From assembly GCF_037126435.1 (NCBI RefSeq), contig NZ_CP147020.1, forward strand, positions 1,263,001 to 1,327,000: a DNA stretch of 64,000 bases, read 5' to 3'. Position 1 is the stretch's first letter. Each line of letters begins with the position of its first letter. Source of the DNA: Bernardetia sp. ABR2-2B. Its GTDB lineage: Bacteria > Bacteroidota > Bacteroidia > Cytophagales > Bernardetiaceae. The notes beneath the pieces are model-generated. The model saw only the letters and a list, made by a program, of their open reading frames with translations. It searched no databases and had not been told where the DNA came from. Below are positions 44,102 through 52,509 of the stretch, one piece after another. The position numbers and the translations under genes are program-made.

Positions 44102-46261
44102 TTAACGTATTCCTAAGTTTTGGTGCATTTCCAAAATGAAATAGCGAACAACAGCACGAATAGCATCTTTTTGAGAGTTAGAAGAAACATTATGTTTTCT
44201 TAGAAAATCATCTGAAAAAGATTTATCTCTATTAAGTGCCATATAACCCGTACAGACTGCATTTTCTAACTTATTTGTATTTGGCTTACATATTACTCTG
44301 AAAAAATCTGTCTTACTTTGTTTCCAACCATAGGTTTGATATTTTGCTCCAAAAATAGTAACATTATATCCTTCTACATCTCCAGATTCACTTCCTTTTT
44401 TTACCATCTTTTCAACTTCCAAATTGGTGCTATATGCGTTATTAGACCTATTATTTTTTATAGATTTTATTTCCATCAAGAAACGGTCAGAATCGCCAAA
44501 TCGTTTTACTTCATAAAAATACTGTGTACGAGTTTTGCTTACTTCTATGATTCCCGTAAACCAACTATCACTATTTCCCTTTAAGCCAACTGCCCATTCT
44601 CTACCTTCAGGAGCAAGCCAAGAATATCTTGGAACAGTTTTGTTAAGTTCTTCAATTTGTTTGATAGTAGGAGAGTCCCCATAAATATCTTCCAAAACTT
44701 TTACTTTTGCACGTTTCAAGAGAGCATTTTTGCGTGGCTCTTGTTTGGTAGGTTTTCTTGACCAACGACTTTTAGCAACTGGTTCTGGGTCAAGGTCATT
44801 GCGCCTAGATAAGTTTTCTATAAATTTTCTACCTTCTTCCAAATTATAAAAAGTAGTATTTTCCAAGCGTCCTTTTTCATATTCATACACTAAATCCTCC
44901 TGTACAAGTCCTTTTATATCTAAGCGTTTTTGAATAAGACTGTCCAAATAAGGCTTTGCTAATGGCTCAAAAAACTTATCTTTTTCCAATGCATTCTTAA
45001 AGCTGTAAAGCTCTGAAGGTGTATCTGCTTTACCAAAAATATCATCTACTTGCTCTAAAAGAGTTTGCTTGTATTTCTCAACGTTTGTAGGTGTCAGAAA
45101 TTCTATATTTTCAGGTGTTGTGATAGCATCTTTTACAGCTACTAAAGGACGAATATCTCCTTGATAATGCTGATAATATTTAGGCATTTCTAAAGGAATA
45201 TCAATAAACATTGGACGTTCTTTTGTAAGTTTTCCAAGTCCTGTAAGGGTTTCTAATTGATTTGCAATTTCTTTATACTCATCAATAGCATTATCCATAT
45301 ATGGAAACTGTTCTTCACTAAAGTTTTTGTTTTTGAGGGCATATAATTTACGAAAAGCAATAACATGGTCTTTTCCTTCTTGTACGAGAGCTGCTAAATA
45401 AGTAGCCTTCAATTGATGTTCTTTGTTAGCATATTTTGCCACAACAAAGTTGCGAAGTAGTTTTTCAGTCTCTTCTTTTACATTTTGTGGGTTTTCGGCT
45501 TGATGAACTAGATAATTAGCATATTCTAATTTAGCAAGTTCGCTTCCTTCCTCTGCAAAACGCTTCATTACTTGATGTGCTTTGTCTTTTTGATAAGCAA
45601 AAGCCATATCCTCTATAAAATCACTACGACGGTTTCTAAAAAACTGCCATTTTGCTTTCAGGTAATTTACATTTTGGCTATATCTTACGCTATCAGTAAC
45701 TGCAGCTTTGTCCAAAAACTTCATTCCTGTTACATAATCAATCTCAAATTCTAAGAAATAACGTGCTAATAAAAACTGACTTTCTGCACTTGCTTCTGTT
45801 TTCGTTGCTTCTTTATAGGTATCAAAAATATCCATAAGATAAAGGTCTGTATTGTCTTGGTAATACATGTGCAAATCCATACTATCTGCTACGATATTCA
45901 GCCACTTTCTAGCTGCCTCTAAATCTCTAGGAATATCTTCACTTCCAGTCATATAAATTTCGAAAAGCTCTCTAGCTGCTGGGACTTTTTGAGCAGAACT
46001 CGCTGCCATAGCTTCAGAATACCATTTTATAGCATTTTTGTAATCTCTGTATTCTCCACTCGTAAACATATCTCCCTTAAATGCATTTGCAATTTTGAGC
46101 ATAGCAGTAGAGTTACCCTCTTTTGCTTGTTTCTTATATACTTTATAGGTGTCTTTAGAGATAGTTTGGGGAACAGAGCCACAGCTTACCATCAAAAAAG
46201 ATAGCAGAAGAACTGAGAAGAAGAGTAGTAAGGGAGTGGTATATTTTTTTATATTTTTCAT
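44102..46261 (-). CDS. Large Sel1-repeat lipoprotein
   Basis: 719 residues. Seen: a lipoprotein signal (FLMVSC), then Sel1-like repeats (AKEGNSTAMLKIANAFKGD, YKNAIKWYSEAMAASS, DLEAARKWLNIVAD, ESQFLLARYFLEFE), a long helical middle, and a beta-rich C-terminus from about residue 560 (WLAPEGREWAVGLKGNSDSWFTG, RYFILEMHQNLG). Sel1/TPR-like repeats mediate protein contacts in envelope complexes. The Met at 46261 gives a proper signal; the longer frame starts 63 bases upstream. No named family beyond the repeats. Confidence 0.65.
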   Translation of the reverse strand: MKNIKKYTTPLLLFFSVLLLSFLMVSCGSVPQTISKDTYKVYKKQAKEGNSTAMLKIANAFKGDMFTSGEYRDYKNAIKWYSEAMAASSAQKVPAARELFEIYMTGSEDIPRDLEAARKWLNIVADSMDLHMYYQDNTDLYLMDIFDTYKEATKTEASAESQFLLARYFLEFEIDYVTGMKFLDKAAVTDSVRYSQNVNYLKAKWQFFRNRRSDFIEDMAFAYQKDKAHQVMKRFAEEGSELAKLEYANYLVHQAENPQNVKEETEKLLRNFVVAKYANKEHQLKATYLAALVQEGKDHVIAFRKLYALKNKNFSEEQFPYMDNAIDEYKEIANQLETLTGLGKLTKERPMFIDIPLEMPKYYQHYQGDIRPLVAVKDAITTPENIEFLTPTNVEKYKQTLLEQVDDIFGKADTPSELYSFKNALEKDKFFEPLAKPYLDSLIQKRLDIKGLVQEDLVYEYEKGRLENTTFYNLEEGRKFIENLSRRNDLDPEPVAKSRWSRKPTKQEPRKNALLKRAKVKVLEDIYGDSPTIKQIEELNKTVPRYSWLAPEGREWAVGLKGNSDSWFTGIIEVSKTRTQYFYEVKRFGDSDRFLMEIKSIKNNRSNNAYSTNLEVEKMVKKGSESGDVEGYNVTIFGAKYQTYGWKQSKTDFFRVICKPNTNKLENAVCTGYMALNRDKSFSDDFLRKHNVSSNSQKDAIRAVVRYFILEMHQNLGIR

Positions 46262-46555
46262 GAGAACTAGAATAATAATTTTTATGGATAGGAAAAAATG
46301 AGATGAAAGAAGAATAAAATTCAACTAAAAAAGTAGATAAAATTAATTTTAGAGTGCTAATTTAAGGGTTTTAGTAGAAAAAGATACATATTTTCTTAAA
46401 TTTATTCTAAATCAATTTATACAAGAGTTTAAAAAATAAAAGTTGGCTTCGCATTTGTTTTATTATGACATATAATAGATTTTATATTTCTATAACTTTT
46501 CAAATTCAGTTTTGTTATTTTGAGTAACAAGCATTTAATTCAAACAAAAAATATC
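46262..46555. other. Intergenic region between the Sel1 and thioredoxin-like genes
   Basis: 294 AT-rich bases between divergent genes. A weak sigma-54-like string, TGGCTTCGCATTTGTT near 46443, has GG but lacks the GC of the -12 box. Nothing firmer seen. Confidence 0.5.
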
Positions 46556-47056
46556 ATGAAAAAAACAACTTTATTTATTGCCCTCTTTTTCTGTTTTTCT
46601 GCTATAAGTGGTTTTACTTTTTTTTCCAAAAATGAAGTAAAAGACAAACAAGAAACAGCACAAACAATAAAGAAACCTAAGATCGAATGGCTTACTTTTG
46701 AAGAAGCGATGAAAAAATCAGCAGAAGATAAAAAACCCGTTTTTATAGATGTCTATACAGATTGGTGTGGCTGGTGCAAAAAAATGGATAAAAACACATT
46801 TCAAACGCAAGAAGTGGTAGAATATGTGGCTCAAAATTATCACGCCGTAAAATTAGATGCTGAAAGTGAAGATGCAACTTCATTTGACGGACAAAAACTA
46901 ACGTACAGGCAGCTCTCTGGAGGAGTATTTAAGATTACAGGTTATCCTTCTATTGTTTTGATAAATAGTAAAAAAGAGGTGGCTGTTGCTCCTGGTTATA
47001 GAGAAAAAGATGACTTTATAGATATGCTAAAGAAGTTTAAAGAAGATAGAAAATAG
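46556..47056 (+). CDS. Exported thioredoxin-like protein
   Basis: 166 residues. Seen: a signal peptide (KKTTLFIALFFCFSAISG) and a thioredoxin fold with the redox motif CGWC in VYTDWCGWCKKMDKNTF, followed by the cis-Pro region GYPSIVLINSKKEV. The WCGWCKKMDKNTF arrangement matches periplasmic DUF255/thioredoxin-like proteins of Bacteroidota, which reduce or form disulfides. Partner unknown. Start chosen at 46556 to give the signal peptide. Confidence 0.88.
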   Translation: MKKTTLFIALFFCFSAISGFTFFSKNEVKDKQETAQTIKKPKIEWLTFEEAMKKSAEDKKPVFIDVYTDWCGWCKKMDKNTFQTQEVVEYVAQNYHAVKLDAESEDATSFDGQKLTYRQLSGGVFKITGYPSIVLINSKKEVAVAPGYREKDDFIDMLKKFKEDRK

Positions 47057-47205
47057 TATTTATATGAACGCCAAAATCTGAATAGTTTTCTACTAAAGCT
47101 GCTAAATAACTATGAGTGTAATTTAGAAAACTGCTTTTTTTTGATTAATTTGGCATATCTGATTGTTAAATTTTCTTGTAATTTAATTTTTATTTGTACA
47201 GATGT

Positions 47206-48030
47206 ATGAAAAAAATAACATCCCTTTATTTGTCTAGTTTTTTGGTTATTCTAATTTCCTGTTTATCTATTAATTTTCTTCTTGCTCAAGATAACATTAA
47301 AGACAATACCAAGAGAGAATTAGTGATAAAAGGTGTTTATCATGGAACAAACTTATATATCCAAAACTCATCTACTTCGGATACAGAATATTGTGTAAAA
47401 GAAATATATGTTAATAATAAAGTAGTGAAATTCCCTGCCACTACAGCTTTTGATATTAATATGTCTTTTCTAAAGATTAATGATGAAGTGGTAGTTAAAA
47501 TCATTCATACAGGAAGCTGCACTCCAAAAATTCTTAATCCACAAGCTATTAAAGACAGGCTTCCTTTTCGTTTTTCGTCTATCAACGTAGATATGAATAC
47601 AATGATTTGGGTAACAAGGGGAGAGAAAAAATTTGGTCAATTCTTTATTCAAATCAAAAATAACCGTACTTGGATAGTTGAGAAGGTAATCAGTTGCAAG
47701 GGAAGCGCACAACAAAATGTATATACACTGCCTCTTACACATCGTGGAGGAGAAAATATTTATAGAATAAAATACTTAGACGTAACAGGGAAATATTATT
47801 ATTCTCCTGAAATTAAGTTTGTATCTGAGGGCGAACAACAAATCAGCTTTTATCCAAAAAGTGTAACAAGTCGTATCACTTTTTCTCGTTCGACTAATTA
47901 TCAAATCTTAGATAATAACGGAAAGTTAGTTTTACAAGGGGATGGACTTACAGTAGATTGCTCAAACTTGAGTTTGGGAGCTTATTATTTACTTTTTGAA
48001 GGACAAGAAGAGCGTTTTTTTAAAAAATAA
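47206..48030 (+). CDS. Secreted protein with type IX secretion tail
   Basis: 274 residues. Seen: a signal peptide (SLYLSSFLVILISCLSINFLLAQ minus its ends), a conserved middle (NLYIQNSSTSDTEYCVKEIYVN, DEVVVKIIHTGSCTPKILNP, TMIWVTRGEK) of a Bacteroidota family with no known role, and a C-terminal region that reads like the T9SS type A sorting domain: QISFYPKSVTSRITF, YQILDNNGKLVLQGDG, NLSLGAYYLLFEG and a final RFFKK. This links it to the porX-controlled secretion route. The Tyr-Pro of the domain is present although the usual Pro-Asn-Pro is YPKS. It converges on the TetR gene 9 bases away. Confidence 0.7.
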   Translation: MKKITSLYLSSFLVILISCLSINFLLAQDNIKDNTKRELVIKGVYHGTNLYIQNSSTSDTEYCVKEIYVNNKVVKFPATTAFDINMSFLKINDEVVVKIIHTGSCTPKILNPQAIKDRLPFRFSSINVDMNTMIWVTRGEKKFGQFFIQIKNNRTWIVEKVISCKGSAQQNVYTLPLTHRGGENIYRIKYLDVTGKYYYSPEIKFVSEGEQQISFYPKSVTSRITFSRSTNYQILDNNGKLVLQGDGLTVDCSNLSLGAYYLLFEGQEERFFKK

Positions 48031-48039
48031 ATCAAAAAA

Positions 48040-48615
48040 TTATAGCACAGAGAGTCCAACTTCGATAGTTTTTATTAACTCTTCTTTGTCTGGATTTGTC
48101 TTTCCAACTACTTTTAATCCACTATAAAACATAAATAAAAAAGAAGCCGTAGATTCTATGTTTTTTTGAGGATTTATTTCTCCATTCTCAACTCCTTTTT
48201 TAAGATATTCTATAAAAAAACCTTCAAACTCCTTCTTATTCTGTATAGCCATTTCTAATATATTCTCATTATTGGGAATGAGTTCGCTCATACAATTGAT
48301 AACAAAACAGCCTTTCTCTTGCACACTTTTTTCTCCCATGATAGCAAGTAAAAACAGATTTTTCAAACCTTCTTTTATAGAAGGTTGATTACTTAGAAAT
48401 GTTTGTACAGCTTCTTTACTCTGGTTTCTATAACTCTCTAATGCCTTATTGAATAGTTCTTCCTTTCCTCCAAAAGTATCATAAAGACTAGCTCTATTTA
48501 TCTTCAAATGATTGACCAAATCTTGAATAGAAGTAGCGTGAAAGCCTTGTTGCCAAAATAAATTTGTTGCTTTACTTAATATTTCTTGTTCTTCAAACTG
48601 TTTTTTTCGTGCCAT
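48040..48615 (-). CDS. TetR-family transcriptional regulator
   Basis: 191 residues. Seen: an N-terminal helix-turn-helix (ILSKATNLFWQQGFHATSIQDLVNHLKINRASLYDTFGGKEELFNKAL split across its helices) and a helical ligand-binding domain. The GKEELFNKALESY form is common in regulators next to SDR oxidoreductases. A perfect palindrome, GAACGATCGTTC, upstream of the SDR at 50314 is a plausible operator. The ligand is unknown. Confidence 0.85.
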   Translation of the reverse strand: MARKKQFEEQEILSKATNLFWQQGFHATSIQDLVNHLKINRASLYDTFGGKEELFNKALESYRNQSKEAVQTFLSNQPSIKEGLKNLFLLAIMGEKSVQEKGCFVINCMSELIPNNENILEMAIQNKKEFEGFFIEYLKKGVENGEINPQKNIESTASFLFMFYSGLKVVGKTNPDKEELIKTIEVGLSVL

Positions 48616-48667
48616 AATTATACTCAATTAATATATTTCCTTTTACATAAACCTTATAACCTTCTAC

Positions 48668-48699
48668 AAAAAAAGTTCCTATAGTATTAGTATAGGAAC
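48668..48699 (-). terminator. Terminator of the LVIVD lipoprotein gene
   Basis: Arms GTTCCTATA (48675-48683) and TATAGGAAC (48691-48699) with a 7-base loop; on the minus strand it ends in seven T, separating this gene from tetR. Confidence 0.85.
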
Positions 48700-48760
48700 G
48701 TCAAATCAATTCAAAAGTTTTTATCTACCAAAAAGTAATTCTTCACTTCAAAATGTATTT

Positions 48761-50011
48761 TTATTTTGTTTTGATACTACTCAATAGCTTCAAGTTTTGT
48801 GGATTTCGATAATCATATTGATACAAACCGTCTTTTCCTATCAACATCAAGATATTTTGATGAGCAATTACATCATATCCATGTATTGATTCATCCGAAG
48901 CCATTTCTTCCACATTTGATGGGTCAGTAACATTAAAAGCCTTCAAACCAGCATCTCCATCACATACAAAAAGTGTTTTACTTGTATAATTAGAAGCTAC
49001 TCCCAAACCATGTGGATTTGTCATGGCTTGTGTATTGATTAAAGAAGGGTTTGATAAATCAGAAATATCTATTAGATGCAGTTCGTTTACGCCATCTCTA
49101 CAATTTGTACCATTTCTAAGTGTTACATAAGCCGTAGTTTCAGAAACTACCACAGGGTCGCAGCTCGTAATATGCTCATAAGTAGAAACAAATCTAGGCT
49201 GATTAGGCTCATATAAATCATAAATATGCATTCCTCGTTGCGACCCAATAAATAAATTAGTTCCATAAGGAAAAAGTGTTTCTATTCCCCAGCCTAATTC
49301 TATTTCACTTTTCATTTGTGGAGACGTAGGATTAAGAATAGAATATGACTTTAGATTATCTCCATTTAATGTATAAAGATGATTTTGAGTAATGGCAAAA
49401 CGAGCCATCGAACCTGCAACTCCTGAATTTGCCCCTTGACGAGCTTGTTCTTGATAGGCTATATACTCATCATCATTACAATTATAGTTAGTTACGACTT
49501 CTGTTTGTTTCCAATCTACTACAATTCCATAATTAGGGTCTGCATAGCCGTTATTTCCAAAAATTTGATTTGAGAATGTGTTTTCTACTCTTTCAATAAG
49601 TTGAGGATTTGTAACTGTATTAATATCGATAACCAACAAATCGGTATAGCTATCAGCGTATAAAGTATTTCCAGAAATGGCTATATCTACATTTCCAGCA
49701 ATCGTTAGAAAACCAACTTGAAGTGGTGAAGCAGGATTTGAATTATCAATAATATGAACACCTTCATTTATTTCATTGATAAATAAGTAATCATTATAAA
49801 AATATATTTTACCTACTTCTTCTAAAGAACGAGGAGTTTTCAGCTCTACTGGAATACTTCTAAATTCGTCATAACTCATAAAGATAGGCTCATAGGAAAT
49901 ATAAGAGTAGTTACAATCATCTTGCTCACAACTAGATAAGAAAATGATGGAAAAGATAGATAAAAAAAAGAGCAGACTAGATAAACTAGACAAAGTAAAT
50001 TTGCGATACAT
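48761..50011 (-). CDS. LVIVD-repeat lipoprotein
   Basis: 416 residues. Seen: a lipoprotein signal (IIFLSSC, then EQDDC), followed by repeated units of the LVIVD type predicted to form a beta-propeller: LFINEINEGVHIIDNSNPASP, TLYADSYTDLLVIDINTVTNP, LFIGSQRGMHIYDLYEPNQP, AYVTLRNGTNCRDGVNELHLI, LFVCDGDAGLKAFNVTDPSNV and LMLIGKDGLYQYDYRNPQNL minus its ends. It is probably on the outer membrane; ligand unknown. It is divergent from the SDR gene and may share its operator region. Confidence 0.85.
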   Translation of the reverse strand: MYRKFTLSSLSSLLFFLSIFSIIFLSSCEQDDCNYSYISYEPIFMSYDEFRSIPVELKTPRSLEEVGKIYFYNDYLFINEINEGVHIIDNSNPASPLQVGFLTIAGNVDIAISGNTLYADSYTDLLVIDINTVTNPQLIERVENTFSNQIFGNNGYADPNYGIVVDWKQTEVVTNYNCNDDEYIAYQEQARQGANSGVAGSMARFAITQNHLYTLNGDNLKSYSILNPTSPQMKSEIELGWGIETLFPYGTNLFIGSQRGMHIYDLYEPNQPRFVSTYEHITSCDPVVVSETTAYVTLRNGTNCRDGVNELHLIDISDLSNPSLINTQAMTNPHGLGVASNYTSKTLFVCDGDAGLKAFNVTDPSNVEEMASDESIHGYDVIAHQNILMLIGKDGLYQYDYRNPQNLKLLSSIKTK

Positions 50012-50313
50012 AACTTTAAAGGGAAATTATAAAAGATGAATGAATGATAGTGTGTGTTTAATTATTTTTTTAAAAACTTATAAGGGTAAAAGAAAATTTA
50101 TTGAAAAATCCTTTCTGTTTGTCTATACGCAGAACTTCTTAAAAATGCTGCACTAGTAAAGTAGATTAATTAAAATAATCGTCGCCAAAATCAGAATTTA
50201 TATGTTAAGAAATAATAATAATAAACTAAAAGCAAACTTTATTTTGGAACGATCGTTCTAAAACTATCTTTCAAATCAAAATTTGTTTTATCATTCAATC
50301 AAATTCAAAAAAC
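50012..50313. other. Divergent promoter region of the LVIVD and SDR genes
   Basis: 302 bases holding the palindromic candidate operator at 50247-50258, directly next to a TATTTTG string (50240-50246) that resembles the -7 box with one base missing. No gene seen. Confidence 0.55.
50247..50258. promoter_or_regulatory. Candidate TetR operator
   Basis: Perfect 12-base palindrome GAACGATCGTTC about 55 bases before the SDR start, immediately downstream of a -7-like TATTTTG, so a bound protein would block transcription. The TetR gene lies 1.6 kb away. Pairing of regulator and site is inferred. Confidence 0.5.
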
Positions 50314-51066
50314 ATGAGCAATTCATTAACAGGAAAAATCGCAGTCATTACAGGTGGAAATAGTGGGATTGGCTATGCCACAGCAGAAGAGTTTTTAAAA
50401 CAAGGTGCAAAAGTAATTATTACAGGTAGGAATACTGAAAAAGTAGAAAAAGCTGCCAAAGAATTAGGTGCAGAAGGTATTGTAGCTGACCAAGCAAACC
50501 TTTCTCATCTTGATTCTTTAGTAGAGAAAGTAAAAAAAGCTCACGGTAAAATAGATATTTTGTTTGTCAATGCAGGTGTATTTTTTCCAACTCCTTTGGG
50601 ACAGATTTCAGAAGAATTATATGAAACGCAAATGAATATTAATCTAAAAGGTGCAATTTTTACACTTCAAAAGTTTTTACCAATTCTTAATGAAGGTGCA
50701 TCTGTTATTAATCTCTCTTCAATAAATGCTTATACAGGTTCGGCAGGAACGGCAATTTATGCTGCTACAAAAGCAGCTCTAAATTCTTTTACAAGAACAG
50801 CAGCAGCAGAACTAGCTTCTAAAAATATTCGTGTTAATGCTGTAAACCCAGGGCTTACAGAAACTCCAATTTTTGAAAAAGTAGGAATGAGTGATGAGCA
50901 AGTTGAAGGTTTTAAGGCTTCTATGGTATCCAATATTCCTCTTAAAAGAATTGGTACTTCAGAAGGAGTTGCTAAATTAGTTACCTTTTTAGCTTCTGAT
51001 GATGCTTCTTATATTACAGGTTCAGAATATACTATTGATGGTGGAATGACACTTATTGGTGCATAA
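50314..51066 (+). CDS. Short-chain dehydrogenase/reductase
   Basis: 250 residues, cytoplasmic NAD(P)-dependent oxidoreductase. Seen: the cofactor loop TGGNSGIG near residue 13, LFVNAGVFFP (the N-A-G element), the catalytic Ser in INLSSINAYTG, Y-x3-K in YAATKAALNSFTRTAAAELA, and VNPGLTETP, ending ITGSEYTIDGGMTLIGA. The substrate is unknown; the set-up suggests induction through a TetR regulator. A strong terminator follows. Confidence 0.9.
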   Translation: MSNSLTGKIAVITGGNSGIGYATAEEFLKQGAKVIITGRNTEKVEKAAKELGAEGIVADQANLSHLDSLVEKVKKAHGKIDILFVNAGVFFPTPLGQISEELYETQMNINLKGAIFTLQKFLPILNEGASVINLSSINAYTGSAGTAIYAATKAALNSFTRTAAAELASKNIRVNAVNPGLTETPIFEKVGMSDEQVEGFKASMVSNIPLKRIGTSEGVAKLVTFLASDDASYITGSEYTIDGGMTLIGA

Positions 51067-51073
51067 AGTTTTG

Positions 51074-51114
51074 AAGGTATTTGTTTGATATAAACAAACA
51101 AATACCTTTTTTTT
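51074..51114. terminator. Bidirectional terminator
   Basis: Perfect arms AAGGTATTTGTTTG (51074-51087) and CAAACAAATACCTT (51095-51108), then a T run, between the SDR and the convergent phosphoesterase gene. Confidence 0.85.
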
Positions 51115-51120
51115 GAGAAA

Positions 51121-52287
51121 TTACCATCTATCAGAATACAAAACTTCTCCATTCTGATTGTAATAATAAACAATTACTTTTCCATTTTTTAGATAATCCA
51201 AACGAGCAAAACCATAATTAGAATACGCAAAAAAAACTTTTTTATCTTTTCTATAATTTTTATTGATAAATGTTTTCTTCGAACCTGCTCCACTATTTAT
51301 TTGTCGCCAAACTTTTTTTGGACTTTTTTCATTGAATTTATGATATTGAAGCGTATGTTCGTGTCCACAAACGTAAACCAAACTTGGATGTTTCTCAAAA
51401 ATTGAAGAAAGGTTTTTCTTCAAATCTTGATATCTAGGATTCGAAATATCTTGTTCTGAAAAACCTGCTTTTCGCATCAAAACATAAGCTGTCCCCAAAA
51501 TAGGTAAAGGAATATATAATTTTTTATTAAAATCTACTAATGGAAAAAGGTGAGGTCGTAAGGGAAATTTACCTCCATGCGAACTTTCGCTCTCTAGTAG
51601 ATGATGCGCTGCAACAATTATTTTTTTATTTTTATTTGCCATAATTAGACTATCCAAACGAGTATAAATTTCTTGATTTGTTTCTAATTCACAATCAGAA
51701 GATTTATTTTTTTGGATTAAATATTGTGTATCTAGGCAAATCAAAATTATACTATCTGATAAATCAAGAACGGTTGGTGTGCTACAACTATTTTTAGGAA
51801 GATACTTATAACCTTTGTCTGTAATATAACCTTGCTCTTCACTTACAAAATCAGCTCTTTTATCTTCTCCCCAATCGTGATTTCCTGCTACAAAAATCAC
51901 ATTTTCTTTTTGATGATTTTCTACAATTTTAAGTTGTGAATCAATATGCTTTTCGGCTTCTTTCCTTTCTGCAATCAGTTTTTTATTTCCTTTTATTTCT
52001 TCCTTCGGAATCAAACCATACGGATAAATATTATCTCCCAAAAAAATCAAAGTAGCAGAAGGATTTTTAGCCAATTCTTTTTTCAGAGATAAAAAAATAG
52101 GCGTAAGCGAATCACTATTTCCTGCATCTCCTAGCAAAAAAACAGTTTTATCAATTTCTTTTTTGCTGTAATCAATAGAAAAATTAGAAAGAGGCGATAA
52201 CTGAGAAACACTTTTACAGGAAAAAATAAAATTACATAGAAAGAAGAAAAATAGAAGGGAAAAAAGACGCTTTAGAAGAAGTATCAT
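51121..52287 (-). CDS. Calcineurin-like metallophosphoesterase lipoprotein
   Basis: 388 residues. Seen: a lipoprotein signal with lipobox FIFSC and all metal-site motifs of the calcineurin fold: GDAGN, LGDNIYPYG, GNHDWG, AAHH and VCGHEHTLQYH. Two metal ions would be held to cleave a phosphate ester; the substrate is unknown. Sited on the outer membrane or periplasm by its lipid anchor. The Met at 52287 gives the lipoprotein signal; the longer frame adds 31 residues. Confidence 0.85.
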   Translation of the reverse strand: MILLLKRLFSLLFFFFLCNFIFSCKSVSQLSPLSNFSIDYSKKEIDKTVFLLGDAGNSDSLTPIFLSLKKELAKNPSATLIFLGDNIYPYGLIPKEEIKGNKKLIAERKEAEKHIDSQLKIVENHQKENVIFVAGNHDWGEDKRADFVSEEQGYITDKGYKYLPKNSCSTPTVLDLSDSIILICLDTQYLIQKNKSSDCELETNQEIYTRLDSLIMANKNKKIIVAAHHLLESESSHGGKFPLRPHLFPLVDFNKKLYIPLPILGTAYVLMRKAGFSEQDISNPRYQDLKKNLSSIFEKHPSLVYVCGHEHTLQYHKFNEKSPKKVWRQINSGAGSKKTFINKNYRKDKKVFFAYSNYGFARLDYLKNGKVIVYYYNQNGEVLYSDRW

Positions 52288-52509
52288 TTTTTTGATTTGA
52301 GACTTAGAAAATAGAATAGTGAAATCTACGTATTTTGATTTTGTTTTAAAATTCTTTTGGGCAAAAAGTTTTAATTTCAAAATTTAGTTAAGAATTTAAT
52401 CGAAAAGCATACAATACATTTGCTTTTTGTCAAAAAAATAGGAATATTGTTTATATAATCGTAATCACGACTTAAAAATAACCCACAACAAAAAATAAAT
52501 TATTGCATT

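Noticed and set aside
46443-46458. Second sigma-54-like site, TGGCTTCGCATTTGTT
   Set aside because: The -12 box reads TTGT, lacking the invariant GC, and the -24 box is only half matched.
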